Below, in pieces: positions 51,559-61,539 of a stretch of 64,000 bases of DNA; position 1 is the first letter of the stretch; every line of letters begins with the position of its first letter. The stretch covers positions 293,212 through 357,211 of the forward strand of contig JAUIMG010000002.1 in the NCBI GenBank assembly GCA_030433355.1. The letters are read 5' to 3'. The stretch is from Bacteroidia bacterium (lineage in GTDB: Bacteria; Bacteroidota; Bacteroidia; Flavobacteriales_E; Vicingaceae). Below the pieces are notes generated by a model. That model searched no databases and was not told the origin of the DNA. It worked only from the letters and a program-made list of their open reading frames with translations. Made by a program: the position numbers and the translations under genes.

Positions 51559-54500
51559 ATGAAAAAACTCCTTTTCTACTTTTTAATTCTTTCTTCACAA
51601 CTCGGTATCAGCCAAAAACTTGAAAATTCAAAAATTGAAGTAAACAGTTTCTCGCAGCTGCAAGAATTAATGAATGATAATAGTGTTAATTTTTATGATG
51701 TTGTTGCTGCAGGTAATGATTACTATAATACAGTTGACTTATCAGTAAAAGGGACAGGTCACAAGCAATTCATGCGTTGGATAAATGCAAATGAGTACAA
51801 ATATTTCCCAAGTGGAAATAGATCAAAACAAGACTCTTATTTTGCAGAAAATCAATACAAATCCTTTATTAAAAACTCTAATACGGATAAAGCACTTTTT
51901 AATGGGAGTTGGAAAGATTTAGGACCTTACTCAATAACTAATAGAAATGAATATATAAATGGTACAGGGACTATTCGAAATCCTCCTGTTGGATTAGGAA
52001 GAATAGAAGACCTTTATGTTTCTCCAACAGATACTAATTTATTATATGTTTCTACCAGAAGTGGAGGGTTTTGGAGGTCAACGAATCATGGTGTGACTTG
52101 GAGTGGAGGAAGTACAGATACTTTACTATCTTCTGGTATTAATACTTTTACGGTTTCTCCAACTAATTCGCAAATAATACTAATTAATTCAAGAAATGCA
52201 ATAAATGGACATTCTAACGGGATTTACAGAAGTGTTGATGGTGGAATTTCTTGGACTGCTACTCCATTTAATCCTACCAATTTGAGTTTTATTGGGCTAG
52301 GAGAAAACTTTACGATTTCAGAAATTGCCTACCACCCTCGAGTTCCAAATTTAGTATTTTTGGCAACGAATAAAGGTATATTTAGGTCTTATGACGATTT
52401 AAATACTTGGATTATAAAGCTGGATAGTGGAAATTTTAGCGAAATTACTTTTCATCCAACCAACGATAGTATCGTCTATCTTTATGGACGGGCTACTACT
52501 ACTACAATTTCAACTTCAAATATTATTTATAGAACTATAGATCAAGGTGATAATTATAGTACATCCAATGTTATTGTTGCTAATAGATTTAATGCAGATA
52601 CTAAGTTGTCAGTGAGTCCTGTGTGTGCAGATTGCGTATGGCTTGCATCAAGTGAAGGAATTTGGATTTCAAAAGATAAGGGAGTTAGCTTTTCCTTAGT
52701 AAATTCATCCATTTATGACAACTGGGGCTTCAAAGTAAATGATATAGACAGTTCCAACATTCTTTCTGGGAGTATTGAACTTTTTAAATCTACAGATGGT
52801 GGTCGCAACTATATTCAGGTAAGTGGAGGTGATGATGATAAATATATTCATGTAGATGTGAGGAATATAAGAGTATTGAATGGTGTATTTTATGTTGTTA
52901 CGGATGGGTTTTTATGTAAATCGAATGACGGTGGAACAACTTGGAAAAGACTCAGTGAAAATGGTTTGGGAATTCGTGAAAACTATAAACTAGGCGTTTC
53001 TCAGTCAAATCATTACTTGAGTATAACGGGTTCACAAGACAATGGAGGTAGCATTGTTACTGATACAGGTTGGTTTAAAATTTCTGGTGCTGACGGAATG
53101 GAGGGAATAATTCATCCTTTAAATGAAAATTGGATGATAAGTAGCAGTCAGAATGGCGTTAGAAGATCAAGTAAAGATGGAGGATTTACCATGAAAAATG
53201 CGACAGTTTCAGAACCAAACATGATAACCGCACTTCCTGCGAATTGGGAAGCTCCTTTGGCTTATGACCCCAATAATCCATTTGTTGTTTATGATTTCAG
53301 GTTTGAGGTGTGGAAATCCGAAAATTTTGGAGAAAGTCACACGCTTTTAACAATTCCTTCAACTTTCAACGGAAATGCAATTTCCGAAGCAGAGATATCT
53401 TATAATGATTCTAAAATAATGGCGGTTAGTTGTCCGGGTGAAATTGAAATATCAAAGGATGGAGGAGCTAGCTTTTCAAGTATTCAAAGCGGTTTACCCG
53501 GTTTTATTATATCAGATATTGCCTTTGATCCAAATGATGACGATGTTATTATAGTAACCTATGCACATTATCAAGCTGACAATTCAAAGGTATTTATTAC
53601 CTTAAATGGAGGGTCTACATGGACAAATATTACCTATAACCTAGGTAGTATGCCAATACATTCCGTTGTTATTGATCATACAAACGCATCCAATATTTAT
53701 CTGGGGGGGGAAATAGGGGTCTATACAAAACCTATGAATGGAACAAGTTGGTCATTGTACAACTCAGGACTACCAAACATGTCTGTAAAAGAAATGGAGA
53801 TTATGTATGGCAGTAATACATTAAGAGCCGCAACTTGGGGCCGAGGTTTGTGGGAATACAGTTTAGTAGGCAGAGCCGATTACCCTGCTATTGTGTACAC
53901 TACCATAACCAATCCCCCAACTGATATTCAGCCTGAAGTTAATACTGATCAATTCGTTACCTCTAAAATACACTATGCTGATTCCTTAAGTTCCGTATTT
54001 ATTGAGTGGTCTGCTGATAATGCGAGCTTTGATAACTTAATTACAATGACTAATACTGTAGATTCTACCTGGGTAAGCAATGTCCCAATTCCTCAATTTC
54101 CAGCTGGAACAAGAATCTTTTTTAGGGTTATTGCTGTAGGAAGTGCAAACGACACCACAGAAACATTTAAGTATAGTTATGAAGTTAGGCCGTTAAACAA
54201 TTGCTCGGCTTCAGGAACAAACACATTAAGTAGCTTTTATATTAATAATGTTTCCATTGAGAATATTGATAATAACTCAAATAACACCTTTTATGAAAAG
54301 TATACTTCTCCTGTTTTAGAATTAAAAATAGATTCAACCTATACCTTAGATGTAAGTTCTAGCGTAAACTTTTCAACAAATAATTTTGGAGCATGGATTG
54401 ATTTTAATGCAGATGCAGAGTTTGATAGCTCAGAACGTGTTTTATTTGAGTTAAACTCGGGAAATTTAGCTAGTAATGACTTCACAGTTCCGAGTACCGC

Positions 54501-54888
54501 AAAATCAAGACAGTTTTTAACTTTAAGAGTTCGATTAAGCATTTTAGATGAACCTTTGCCTTGTGGTGATCAAGTCGGGGAAGTAGAAGACTACTTAGTT
54601 TATATTAATGACACGACTACCTCATTAACCAAACTTAAAACAGAAAATACTTCTATTAATATATATCCTAACCCGAACGAAGGGAATTTTAGCGTTGAGT
54701 TCAATAATGATGATAATAATCAGGTGATTAGAATATTTAACTATCAAGGCAGATTGATCGAAGAAACAAATCGAAACGGTAGAAGTAAAATTAATTTTAA
54801 TTTGAACTTACCTGCTGGAATATATTTTGTTTCCTTAGAGTCAAGAAAAAACGGTGTTTCTGTAGTTCCTTTTATTATTAAAAAATAA
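51559..54888 (+). CDS. giant BNR/sortilin-type repeat protein with GEVED domain and T9SS type A sorting
   Basis: A signal peptide (1-18) leads an 1109-aa secreted protein. Residues 110-780 are VPS10/BNR-like propeller repeats with recurring S-x-D-G-G-x-x-W or S-x-N-G-V-x-W (for example RSVDGGISWTATPF, KSNDGGTTWKRLSEN and FITLNGGSTWTNIT). Residues 885-1020 hold a GEVED domain (FGAWIDFNADAEFDSSERV and GDQVGEVEDYLVYI). The last 75 residues are a Por-type type IX sorting signal (SINIYPNPNEGNFSVEF, GIYFVSL). Such proteins act as exported proteases, adhesins or glycan-binding factors. A G8 run at 53703-53710 keeps frame. Confidence 0.88.
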   Translation: MKKLLFYFLILSSQLGISQKLENSKIEVNSFSQLQELMNDNSVNFYDVVAAGNDYYNTVDLSVKGTGHKQFMRWINANEYKYFPSGNRSKQDSYFAENQYKSFIKNSNTDKALFNGSWKDLGPYSITNRNEYINGTGTIRNPPVGLGRIEDLYVSPTDTNLLYVSTRSGGFWRSTNHGVTWSGGSTDTLLSSGINTFTVSPTNSQIILINSRNAINGHSNGIYRSVDGGISWTATPFNPTNLSFIGLGENFTISEIAYHPRVPNLVFLATNKGIFRSYDDLNTWIIKLDSGNFSEITFHPTNDSIVYLYGRATTTTISTSNIIYRTIDQGDNYSTSNVIVANRFNADTKLSVSPVCADCVWLASSEGIWISKDKGVSFSLVNSSIYDNWGFKVNDIDSSNILSGSIELFKSTDGGRNYIQVSGGDDDKYIHVDVRNIRVLNGVFYVVTDGFLCKSNDGGTTWKRLSENGLGIRENYKLGVSQSNHYLSITGSQDNGGSIVTDTGWFKISGADGMEGIIHPLNENWMISSSQNGVRRSSKDGGFTMKNATVSEPNMITALPANWEAPLAYDPNNPFVVYDFRFEVWKSENFGESHTLLTIPSTFNGNAISEAEISYNDSKIMAVSCPGEIEISKDGGASFSSIQSGLPGFIISDIAFDPNDDDVIIVTYAHYQADNSKVFITLNGGSTWTNITYNLGSMPIHSVVIDHTNASNIYLGGEIGVYTKPMNGTSWSLYNSGLPNMSVKEMEIMYGSNTLRAATWGRGLWEYSLVGRADYPAIVYTTITNPPTDIQPEVNTDQFVTSKIHYADSLSSVFIEWSADNASFDNLITMTNTVDSTWVSNVPIPQFPAGTRIFFRVIAVGSANDTTETFKYSYEVRPLNNCSASGTNTLSSFYINNVSIENIDNNSNNTFYEKYTSPVLELKIDSTYTLDVSSSVNFSTNNFGAWIDFNADAEFDSSERVLFELNSGNLASNDFTVPSTAKSRQFLTLRVRLSILDEPLPCGDQVGEVEDYLVYINDTTTSLTKLKTENTSINIYPNPNEGNFSVEFNNDDNNQVIRIFNYQGRLIEETNRNGRSKINFNLNLPAGIYFVSLESRKNGVSVVPFIIKK

Positions 54889-55076
54889 TTTTTTTGACAG
54901 TATAACTCTGTAGATGTTAGAGTTTATATAACGGAACATTATATTCGGTTTCTAATTAATAGTAGTTTAAGTAATAAAATCTAAGTTAGAATATAACAAT
55001 AGGTCAATGCAAAACTGAAAAGTGAGTGAGAAGAAATCCGCCACTAATCAGTCACTAAACCTTTACCACTTATATT

Positions 55077-56099
55077 ATGAAAGTTCCAGTCCTGTTAGCT
55101 ATTCTTTTTATAGGTCAAATTTCTTTTTCACAAGAGAATAATTATTTTGATAAAAAGGGAATTAGCTATTTACCTAGCTTAAAAAACATGCTGAGTTATG
55201 AAAAAGCTAAGGAGAACTTTACTTTTTTTGATATAGATGAACAATTATATAATTCTATTTTTTACAAAGGCTATATTAATGAAAGAGGAAGCAATAGTCA
55301 CTATTCAAAATTTGATCTAATTCTATTAAAAGAATATACAATCACTTCAATAAAATTTCCTGACTATAAATTTATTTTAAATCCAGGTCTCAAAAAAAGT
55401 CAGTATAGCAAACATCTATTTACAATATATACTAGAGATAGCAGTGTAACGACTAATTTTCACACAAAAAATATTCTAATAGAATTTCCAAATAACATAC
55501 TAATGACAAATGATAGCTTAAATTGCAATTTGTCTATTAATACTGACTGGGGTATTGAACACAATAATATACCTTATACTAATACACAAGAAGGAATTAA
55601 TATAAAAGAGATCTCTGATTTTAAAATCCCAATTTCATTTATCCCCAATTCGATTTTTACTTCAATAGATTTTAATCAAGGGCAACTTGATTATAGAATT
55701 AGAGGAGCATATGATAATTTCTATTATATAATAGAAGAAAACAATCTTTCAAATTTCATTTACAACTACAATGAAATTGCAGAAATTAAAAAACCTAGAA
55801 ATTATAATAATGCTTTTCAATTTAAACATTTAAAAGGAAAAGTAAAGTTTATCGAAACATTTAACTGTAACATAAGTGAATTATATTTTTTTGAAAACAT
55901 AATTGCAGGGGTTTTAGAATTTAGTGAGAATCAAAAGGAACAGATTTTGGATAACTTAAATGAAATAGAAAATAGAAGTTATAAAATAGATGAAAACAGA
56001 AAATTTCCAAAAACTTCATCATTTATAATTAACGAAACCTTTTTTAAAATTGAACAGGGCTTTAATGAAATTAAAATGTACTTTTTTATAATAAAGTAA
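55077..56099 (+). CDS. hypothetical secreted protein (340 aa)
   Basis: A signal peptide (1-18, ending QISFSQ) precedes a protein I do not recognise. It is rich in Asn, Ile and aromatic residues, with beta-strand-like stretches (FKFILNPGLKKSQYS, VTTNFHTKNILIEFPNN and a C-terminal KMYFFIIK). There is no sorting domain and no visible catalytic motif. It lies alone between the BNR giant and an AraC gene. It is probably a periplasmic or surface protein. Confidence 0.55.
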   Translation: MKVPVLLAILFIGQISFSQENNYFDKKGISYLPSLKNMLSYEKAKENFTFFDIDEQLYNSIFYKGYINERGSNSHYSKFDLILLKEYTITSIKFPDYKFILNPGLKKSQYSKHLFTIYTRDSSVTTNFHTKNILIEFPNNILMTNDSLNCNLSINTDWGIEHNNIPYTNTQEGINIKEISDFKIPISFIPNSIFTSIDFNQGQLDYRIRGAYDNFYYIIEENNLSNFIYNYNEIAEIKKPRNYNNAFQFKHLKGKVKFIETFNCNISELYFFENIIAGVLEFSENQKEQILDNLNEIENRSYKIDENRKFPKTSSFIINETFFKIEQGFNEIKMYFFIIK

Positions 56100-56145
56100 T
56101 TACGATATAACTATTTAGACAGAATGATAGCAATAAATTAAAGCC

Positions 56146-56937
56146 TTGAATAGAGCAAATAAGTTAAATGAGTACCACCAACTACCCATTCTTGATGGAT
56201 TAGAATTATTAAATGCAAAATCACATACATTAGACTTTCCTTTTCATGTGCATGACACTTTTAATATAGCATTAATTATAGAGAACACTTTTAATATTAG
56301 ACTTGATGATAAAGATATAATAGTGCCGGCAGGAGCCCTGTCAATAGTTCATCCTAATGAAGTACACGCCACACCTTGCGACAAAGATCTAGGAAATTCA
56401 TTTTTTACATTTTATGTTTCACCTGAAGCAATGGCAGATTTTAATGCTGGAAAACCAATCTTTTTTGAAGATAAAGTAATCTATGACCAACAAATTTTTA
56501 ATGAACTTTATTTTCTTTCATTGCATTTTAGAAATAATGAAATCGATTTTGAAAATCGACTAATCTCTACTTTAAAATTACTTATTGCAAAATATGCTTC
56601 CGTTAAACCTATAAAATTCGCTACAAGTAAACTATTTCAGTCTTTCACTACTGAAACAAGTTTTGAATCTTTTTCACTGGATAAAACTGCAAGTCAATTT
56701 GGGTTAAACAAGTATAAATTTATAAGGCTTTTTAAGCAGGAAACAGGATTGACACCCAATAATTATGTGCTTTTAACTAAAATTGAACACAGCAAGAATA
56801 TGTTAAAGCAAGGAAAGCCAATATTTAATACTGCAATTGATTGTGGGTTTTACGACCTTTCCCACTTTTATAAAAATTTCAAACGATTTACAGGTGTCAA
56901 TCCATTGGATTTTCAAAATTCTTTCCTTATCAAGTAG
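56146..56937 (+). CDS. AraC-family transcriptional regulator
   Basis: The only start that keeps the N-terminal domain is TTG 56146; no upstream ATG exists in frame. The N-terminal AraC-binding cupin shows FPFHVHDTFNIALIIENTF and GALSIVHPNEVHATP. The C-terminal pair of helix-turn-helix motifs is SLDKTASQFGLNKYKFIRLFK and IFNTAIDCGFYDLSHFYKNFK, ending TGVNPLDFQ. It lies 63 bp upstream of a retropepsin-like protease gene and could regulate it. The effector is unknown. Confidence 0.85.
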   Translation: MNRANKLNEYHQLPILDGLELLNAKSHTLDFPFHVHDTFNIALIIENTFNIRLDDKDIIVPAGALSIVHPNEVHATPCDKDLGNSFFTFYVSPEAMADFNAGKPIFFEDKVIYDQQIFNELYFLSLHFRNNEIDFENRLISTLKLLIAKYASVKPIKFATSKLFQSFTTETSFESFSLDKTASQFGLNKYKFIRLFKQETGLTPNNYVLLTKIEHSKNMLKQGKPIFNTAIDCGFYDLSHFYKNFKRFTGVNPLDFQNSFLIK

Positions 56938-56952
56938 TGCAATATTTTACAA

Positions 56953-56981
56953 TTGTGTTTATTAAGGTTGTTCTAACTTTG
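56953..56981 (+). promoter_or_regulatory. Bacteroidota-type promoter before the retropepsin gene
   Basis: TTG at 56953-56955 and TAACTTTG at 56974-56981 match the -33 and -7 elements (TTG, TAnnTTTG) with an 18-base spacer. Transcription would begin near 56988, giving a short leader before ATG 57001. Confidence 0.65.
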
Positions 56982-57000
56982 CTTAAAAATTAAAGCCTTT

Positions 57001-57879
57001 ATGAAACAAATCTCAATCTTACTATTCATTCTTTCAACTACTATTTCAAATGCTCAAGAAGTTATTCCTTTTAAATTGGGTGATGACAATCGAATTTACA
57101 TTAACGGACTGATTAATCAGTCTGACACTTTAAATTTAGTGTTTGATTTAGGTGCCAATATTACTGTTATTAATAAAACAAAAATGGAGGCTAATAATGT
57201 CAACATTAAATTTGATACCCTAGTAACTAATGGAGGTGGCAATGGATTTTCTCAGGAGAGCAAAAGTTTTAGAAATCTTGTCAGAATTGGAACTCAAGAT
57301 TATACCGGGAAAGATGTACTAGGAATATCATACCCCGAAAGTGAAAAATTAGATGGGTTAATTGGTTGGAATTTTTTCGAAGATAAAATAGTAGAAATTG
57401 ACTTTGAAAGCAAAGAATTATTGGTTTCAGATAATCTACCAGATTATTCCGAAAGATTTAACAAAACCAAATTGAAATTTATAGAGGGTCTTCCATATAT
57501 AAAAACAATATTATATAAAGGAAAGAAAAAAGTAAAAATTTGGACAATGTTAGATACTGGATATAATTCTAGCTTTAAGGTATATTACAGCACGTCAATC
57601 AAGAATAAACTTTCGAATGAATACCAAGTTATTGGTGAGTCTACTAGTTTTGGTACAGATGGCACAATTGCAAAATCTGATTACGTTTTGATTCCAAAAA
57701 TCAAAATTGGAGGCTTTGAAATTTATAATATGCCTGCAGATATAGTGAAGAAAAAAGTTGAATCGAATATTCCAGCTCTTTATGGAGGTAGTTTATTAAA
57801 AAGATTTCACATTATTTTAGACTTTGAAAGAAGATTTGTATACCTTAAGCCTAATAGAAACATTAATAGTGAATTCTAG
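57001..57879 (+). CDS. secreted retropepsin-like aspartic protease
   Basis: A signal peptide (1-19, ending SNAQ) leads two half-domains of the bacterial retropepsin-like fold. The first catalytic motif is D49-L-G-A in LVFDLGANITVI, the second is D185-T-G in TMLDTGYNSSF. Flap and LLDG-like GLIGWNFFEDKIVEIDF, and GGSLLKRFHIILDFERR near the end complete the family pattern. Both aspartates are present, so an active peptidase is likely, in contrast to the related protein at 31955. A good promoter precedes it. Confidence 0.82.
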   Translation: MKQISILLFILSTTISNAQEVIPFKLGDDNRIYINGLINQSDTLNLVFDLGANITVINKTKMEANNVNIKFDTLVTNGGGNGFSQESKSFRNLVRIGTQDYTGKDVLGISYPESEKLDGLIGWNFFEDKIVEIDFESKELLVSDNLPDYSERFNKTKLKFIEGLPYIKTILYKGKKKVKIWTMLDTGYNSSFKVYYSTSIKNKLSNEYQVIGESTSFGTDGTIAKSDYVLIPKIKIGGFEIYNMPADIVKKKVESNIPALYGGSLLKRFHIILDFERRFVYLKPNRNINSEF

Positions 57880-57932
57880 TTTGTAAAAGCATGAATAAAA
57901 AAGTGTGGCACATAACTCGAAATCTAAAAATT

Positions 57933-58287
57933 ATGAAACTCACACTAATTCTTGCATTAACTATAATATTTTCATCTTGTACATCTCAAACAACTATCCA
58001 ACAAATGATTTTATAAAGGACTATTTAGAGCGACTAGAAAATTCTTAATTCTTGTTGAAAAGGAAGTGCCTGAAGATAAATATGAATTTAAAGCTAACCA
58101 GAGTCGCTGAGTTTTGCGGAAAATTTAATACATATTGCTTGAGTAATGCACAGCATTGCAAAACTCTATTTGGTGGGTGTAAAGCAAGAGATTGGAATAC
58201 AGACAAGGTATTAAAGTTGAGAATAATTCTAAATTGGAGATGATTGCAACAATTGGCCAAAAATTTAAAATTAATAACTTCATTTGA
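57933..58287 (+). pseudogene. decayed DinB-family (DUF1572-like) lipoprotein
   Basis: Across shifting frames the DNA reads a lipoprotein signal (MKLTLILALTIIFSSC), then NNYPTNDFIKDYLERLENS, VEKEVPEDKYEFKAN, SFAENLIHIA, GGCKARDWNTD and KLEMIATIGQKF. Those blocks in that order match secreted DinB-type proteins, which have a four-helix bundle with metal-binding histidines. At least four frameshifts and internal stops show the gene is dead. The frame at 58052-58243 on the plus strand is one of its surviving pieces. Confidence 0.7.
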
Positions 58288-59011
58288 TACAACTTGTTAA
58301 TAACAAGTTGGACTATTTAGGATAAAATAGAATGAAAAGGTAAATTCTTTTAATACTTGCTGATCATATTACTCACCATGGAGGTTAAATTCCTGTCTAT
58401 TAGAGACTAAATAGAATTAAACCACCAAGATATGTTTCATATCAAAAAATAATGTAAAACGATTAAGAAGGGAAAATTGAGAATTATAAATTGCTTGGTT
58501 CTTGCCTCCTAACGAAAATCTTTATGGATTTTCTATTCGGTTTAATTGTCTAACTTTTTTCTCTATTATTCATCTAACTAAAAAAAGTATTTTAGAGTAT
58601 TTAAATTGGAATGATTAACACTTTATTAGGTTGAAATTTGAGGTTTCAAATTAGCTAATCTTGCTAATCAAGATCAATAATGCGCAAAAAGTATATTCAG
58701 ACTCTCAGCAGCCTAGATTAACTAGGTATTTTAAAATACATCATCAACGATTTGTTTTAGTCTTGAAATATTCAGTGACCCATGCACCTTGCTTTACCGA
58801 ATCAAGCTCTAAGATATTTCCTAATCACTCCATGGGTTTAAAGGTTGTTAAAATAACCCAGATCTAGAATTTATCACATGGTCAAAGGTTGCAGAATCCT
58901 CTATTTCTAAAAGTAACTTATTTTATAATACCTATTTTAGCGTCCAAACTTGATGTTTTAAAACCATCTATCTAATCACAATCTAGAGATTTTTCAAAGT
59001 ACCAATGTCTA
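58288..59011. other. long gene-free region
   Basis: This 724-base AT-rich stretch follows the DinB relic. It contains a perfect palindrome at 58290-58310 and a weak ATACACC repeat copy near 58862-58930. No credible gene is seen in either direction. Confidence 0.45.
58290..58310. repeat. perfect 21-bp palindrome
   Basis: CAACTTGTTA and TAACAAGTTG flank a single A. It lies just beyond the DinB relic stop and could be a terminator hairpin, an operator or an insertion site. Confidence 0.55.
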
Positions 59012-59941
59012 TTAGTTTACTAGTTCGTTTACCTTTATCACTACATTCCCCTTCTTTCTTCCAGTATCTACATAGGCATGGGCTTGCTGAATGTCTTCAA
59101 ATGAATATGCCCTATCGATTATTGCTTTCATCTTTCCCTTTTCAAAAAGAGTTTTAATAAATTCCAATTGGGCTGTTGTTTCGGTTGCATAGGATAATCC
59201 GTCAACAGAAATAAATTTCCCCAAAGGTTTTAATAGGTGTCTACAATATTTTCGCTTAGTGCAACCAACGGCATCAAAAAGGATGTCATAGCGATTAGAT
59301 TGCTCTTTAAAATCATCCTGGTCATAAAAAATTAAGTTTTCAACATTCAATGCTTTCATCAGAGCTTTACTTGATGAACTACAAACAGCTGTTATTTCTG
59401 CTTTATAATATCGAGCGATTTGGATAGCAGCTATGCCAACCGACCCTGTTGAACCTATGATTAAGGTCTTGGACTTAGACCTTTGAGAAAGTAGAGCCTT
59501 TTCAAGAAAGTAATGTGCCGTTTGTCCTCCAAAGATTAAGGCAGCCGCCTCTTCAAAGCTTGCGTTATTTGGCATAAAACTAACAGGACTTTTCTCCTTT
59601 ACGGTAAGATATTCAGCATATGTTCCAAAATTGGAACCTGTGCTCCCGAATACCTTATCTCCTGGTTTGAATTGAGTAACCCTATTTCCAACCTCTTCTA
59701 CAACACCAGAATATACCGTTCCGATAATAGGTTTTTTTGGCTTTTTAAATCCTAAAACTACTCGCATCAGTGGCTTTAAAATGCCTTTAATCGTAAGGCT
59801 TCTGACTTTCACATCAGCAGAGTTTACTGCGGTAGCTATTACCTTTATTAAAAGCTGATCACTGCCGCATTTGGGCTTTTGTACTTCTTGTATATGAAGC
59901 ACTTCGGGACTTCCATATTTGGTACAAATAACCGCTTTCAT
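59012..59941 (-). CDS. zinc-free MDR oxidoreductase, quinone-reductase-like
   Basis: This medium-chain dehydrogenase/reductase resembles NADPH:quinone oxidoreductases and plant-type ene reductases. It has the N-terminal groES-like fold (MKAVICTKYGSPEVLHIQEV), GTVYSGVVEEVG (72-83), PGDKVFGSTG, and the NADPH Rossmann loop GSTGSVGIAAIQIAR near 156-170. The catalytic zinc Cys and His pair of alcohol dehydrogenases is absent. It reduces quinones or enones with NADPH. It is co-transcribed after the barrel protein gene at 59945 (3-bp gap). Confidence 0.85.
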   Translation of the reverse strand: MKAVICTKYGSPEVLHIQEVQKPKCGSDQLLIKVIATAVNSADVKVRSLTIKGILKPLMRVVLGFKKPKKPIIGTVYSGVVEEVGNRVTQFKPGDKVFGSTGSNFGTYAEYLTVKEKSPVSFMPNNASFEEAAALIFGGQTAHYFLEKALLSQRSKSKTLIIGSTGSVGIAAIQIARYYKAEITAVCSSSSKALMKALNVENLIFYDQDDFKEQSNRYDILFDAVGCTKRKYCRHLLKPLGKFISVDGLSYATETTAQLEFIKTLFEKGKMKAIIDRAYSFEDIQQAHAYVDTGRKKGNVVIKVNELVN

Positions 59942-59944
59942 TGC

Positions 59945-60565
59945 CTAAAAATTAAAGCCAAAATGCAGCCCGGGCTCTCCATAGAAAAACTTTGACCATT
60001 TGTCATCTTGCTGCTTGAATCCATCTGGCATTTTTGTATGATACAAGCGATGGGTAATAGCAATAGATGGTTCAATGAATACTCTATTATTGAACATTTT
60101 AATATGGTAGCCTAGTCGGTAAGTGTTGAAAATTTGAAAGCCATTGTCGATTTTCTGATTGTCCTCATCAACAAAACTTTGCCAAGCACTCATTACGTGA
60201 ACCCCAGCATAAAGTTTCTTCCACAAAAATCGCTGATAAGCTACAGCAAAACCATAATCTCTAATGTAGCCGGGGAACTTTTCTTCTGGTGCTTCAAAAG
60301 AATCTCCATAAGGAATCCCGAGTGGCCAAGAGTATTTCCAAGTTTTTAGCTCTAAGGATACCACATCTTTTTCTGTTAAGCGGTAACCAAAATTAATCTG
60401 AGCAAAATCAGGTTTGTTGGTCTGAGCGAAATTTCCTAGGACGAAAAAGGTACTTCCAATAAAATATCTTTTGGAAGTACTGTCTTGTTGGGAGTATTGT
60501 GCATTGACATTCAAATTGCTTATCAAAGCCAAGACTAGTCCAATCCACATTACTTTTTTTTGCAT
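59945..60565 (-). CDS. small outer-membrane beta-barrel protein
   Basis: A signal peptide (1-22, ending NVNAQ) precedes about 180 residues of alternating strands with aromatic girdles (FAQINFGYRLTEKDVVSLEL, YGFAVAYQRFLWKKLYAGVHVMSAW, RLGYHIKMFNNRVFIEPSIAITHRLYHTK) ending in the aromatic GLHFGFNF. This fits an 8-10-strand outer-membrane barrel, related to OmpW/OmpX-type or DUF-type barrels. It is the first gene of the two-gene unit with the quinone-reductase-like gene and follows a Crp/Fnr gene on the same strand, which may control the unit. Confidence 0.72.
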   Translation of the reverse strand: MQKKVMWIGLVLALISNLNVNAQYSQQDSTSKRYFIGSTFFVLGNFAQTNKPDFAQINFGYRLTEKDVVSLELKTWKYSWPLGIPYGDSFEAPEEKFPGYIRDYGFAVAYQRFLWKKLYAGVHVMSAWQSFVDEDNQKIDNGFQIFNTYRLGYHIKMFNNRVFIEPSIAITHRLYHTKMPDGFKQQDDKWSKFFYGEPGLHFGFNF

Positions 60566-60631
60566 ATTTTATTTTTGTTAAAATGATTATGCAAAAATGG
60601 ATTAAAAGGAAGCGAAACTTGTTCACTTTAG

Positions 60632-61225
60632 TTAAGAAAGTACGCTGTTCTTATTCTTTTCAATTACTCTAGTTCTTAGCCTACTAAGAGATTGTGGTTT
60701 AATTCCTAAAAAACTAGCTAACTGATATTGTGGCACTCGTTGTATTAAATCTGGTCTTTTTTCCAAAAGATTAAGGTAACGTTGCTCAGGAGAAGAGACT
60801 TTGAAGGCGTCAAAGTCTAACTGTTGTTTAACCAATATTTCTTCAGACAAAACTCGACACATCGTTTCAAATTTTGGGAATTTTTGAAAAATTTCTGCTT
60901 CCATATTTGGGTCAGAAACTGTAAGAATGGAGTCTTCAACGCAAGAAATAGTGTTTTTTGAACACTTACCATTTAAAACACAGGAAGGAGTTAAGCCTTC
61001 CATTTCTGTGTAGAATGCAGTTGTTTTTTCCTCCCCATCTATTACGTAATATGAACGAATACACCCTTTTAATACAAAATACCCTTTATTTGATTTTTGT
61101 CCTTCTTCCAATAAAACTGCTCCTTTTTTGAATGAGTGAAATATATCTAAATTAATAAGTATTTGCTTTTCGTCTTCTGTTAATGAAATATATTTTGAGA
61201 TGAATTCAAAGAGTAAATTTTTCAT
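60632..61225 (-). CDS. Crp/Fnr-family transcriptional regulator
   Basis: The cyclic-nucleotide-binding-like beta roll is seen at about 30-125 (FKKGAVLLEEGQKSNKGYFVLKGCIRSYY). A C-terminal winged helix follows with RVPQYQLASFLGIKPQSLSRLRTRV. The DNA-binding domain is short, as in the Bacteroidota Crp-like group. Cysteines at 81 and 87 in the beta roll (PSCVLNGKC) are not in Fnr positions. It precedes the barrel and quinone-reductase genes on the same strand and may control them. Confidence 0.85.
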   Translation of the reverse strand: MKNLLFEFISKYISLTEDEKQILINLDIFHSFKKGAVLLEEGQKSNKGYFVLKGCIRSYYVIDGEEKTTAFYTEMEGLTPSCVLNGKCSKNTISCVEDSILTVSDPNMEAEIFQKFPKFETMCRVLSEEILVKQQLDFDAFKVSSPEQRYLNLLEKRPDLIQRVPQYQLASFLGIKPQSLSRLRTRVIEKNKNSVLS

Positions 61226-61539
61226 TGATAACTATTTTTTAAGTTATAATTAACATCAAAAGTTTTTTTGAATATCAATTGGCTAAAAATCACATAACTT
61301 GCGAATTAAAACCAAAACTATTCATTTAATTCTTTTGATGAGTCTCAAATTCCTATTTACATAGAACTAAGTGAACATTAGGAGGAGATTGTTCCGTAGA
61401 ATATATAATTATGATCTAAATTTTGAGGGCTATTTTGCTACCTTTAGCAATCACTTTCGCTTGTCTTTATAATCGATAGGCAATTTTTAAAAAAGCTGTC
61501 TGAGTGAATTCCTTTAAAATATAAGATGTTTGCAAAAAA
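61226..61539. other. gene-free region between divergent Crp/Fnr genes
   Basis: This 314-base gap separates two divergent Crp/Fnr-family regulators. TTTTGAGG and TACCTTTA near 61422-61447 are promoter-like, but the spacing is short. No gene is seen. Confidence 0.4.

Noticed and set aside
58661..58867. Plus-strand open frame in the long gap
   Set aside because: No start context, no known motif and composition typical of random AT-rich DNA.
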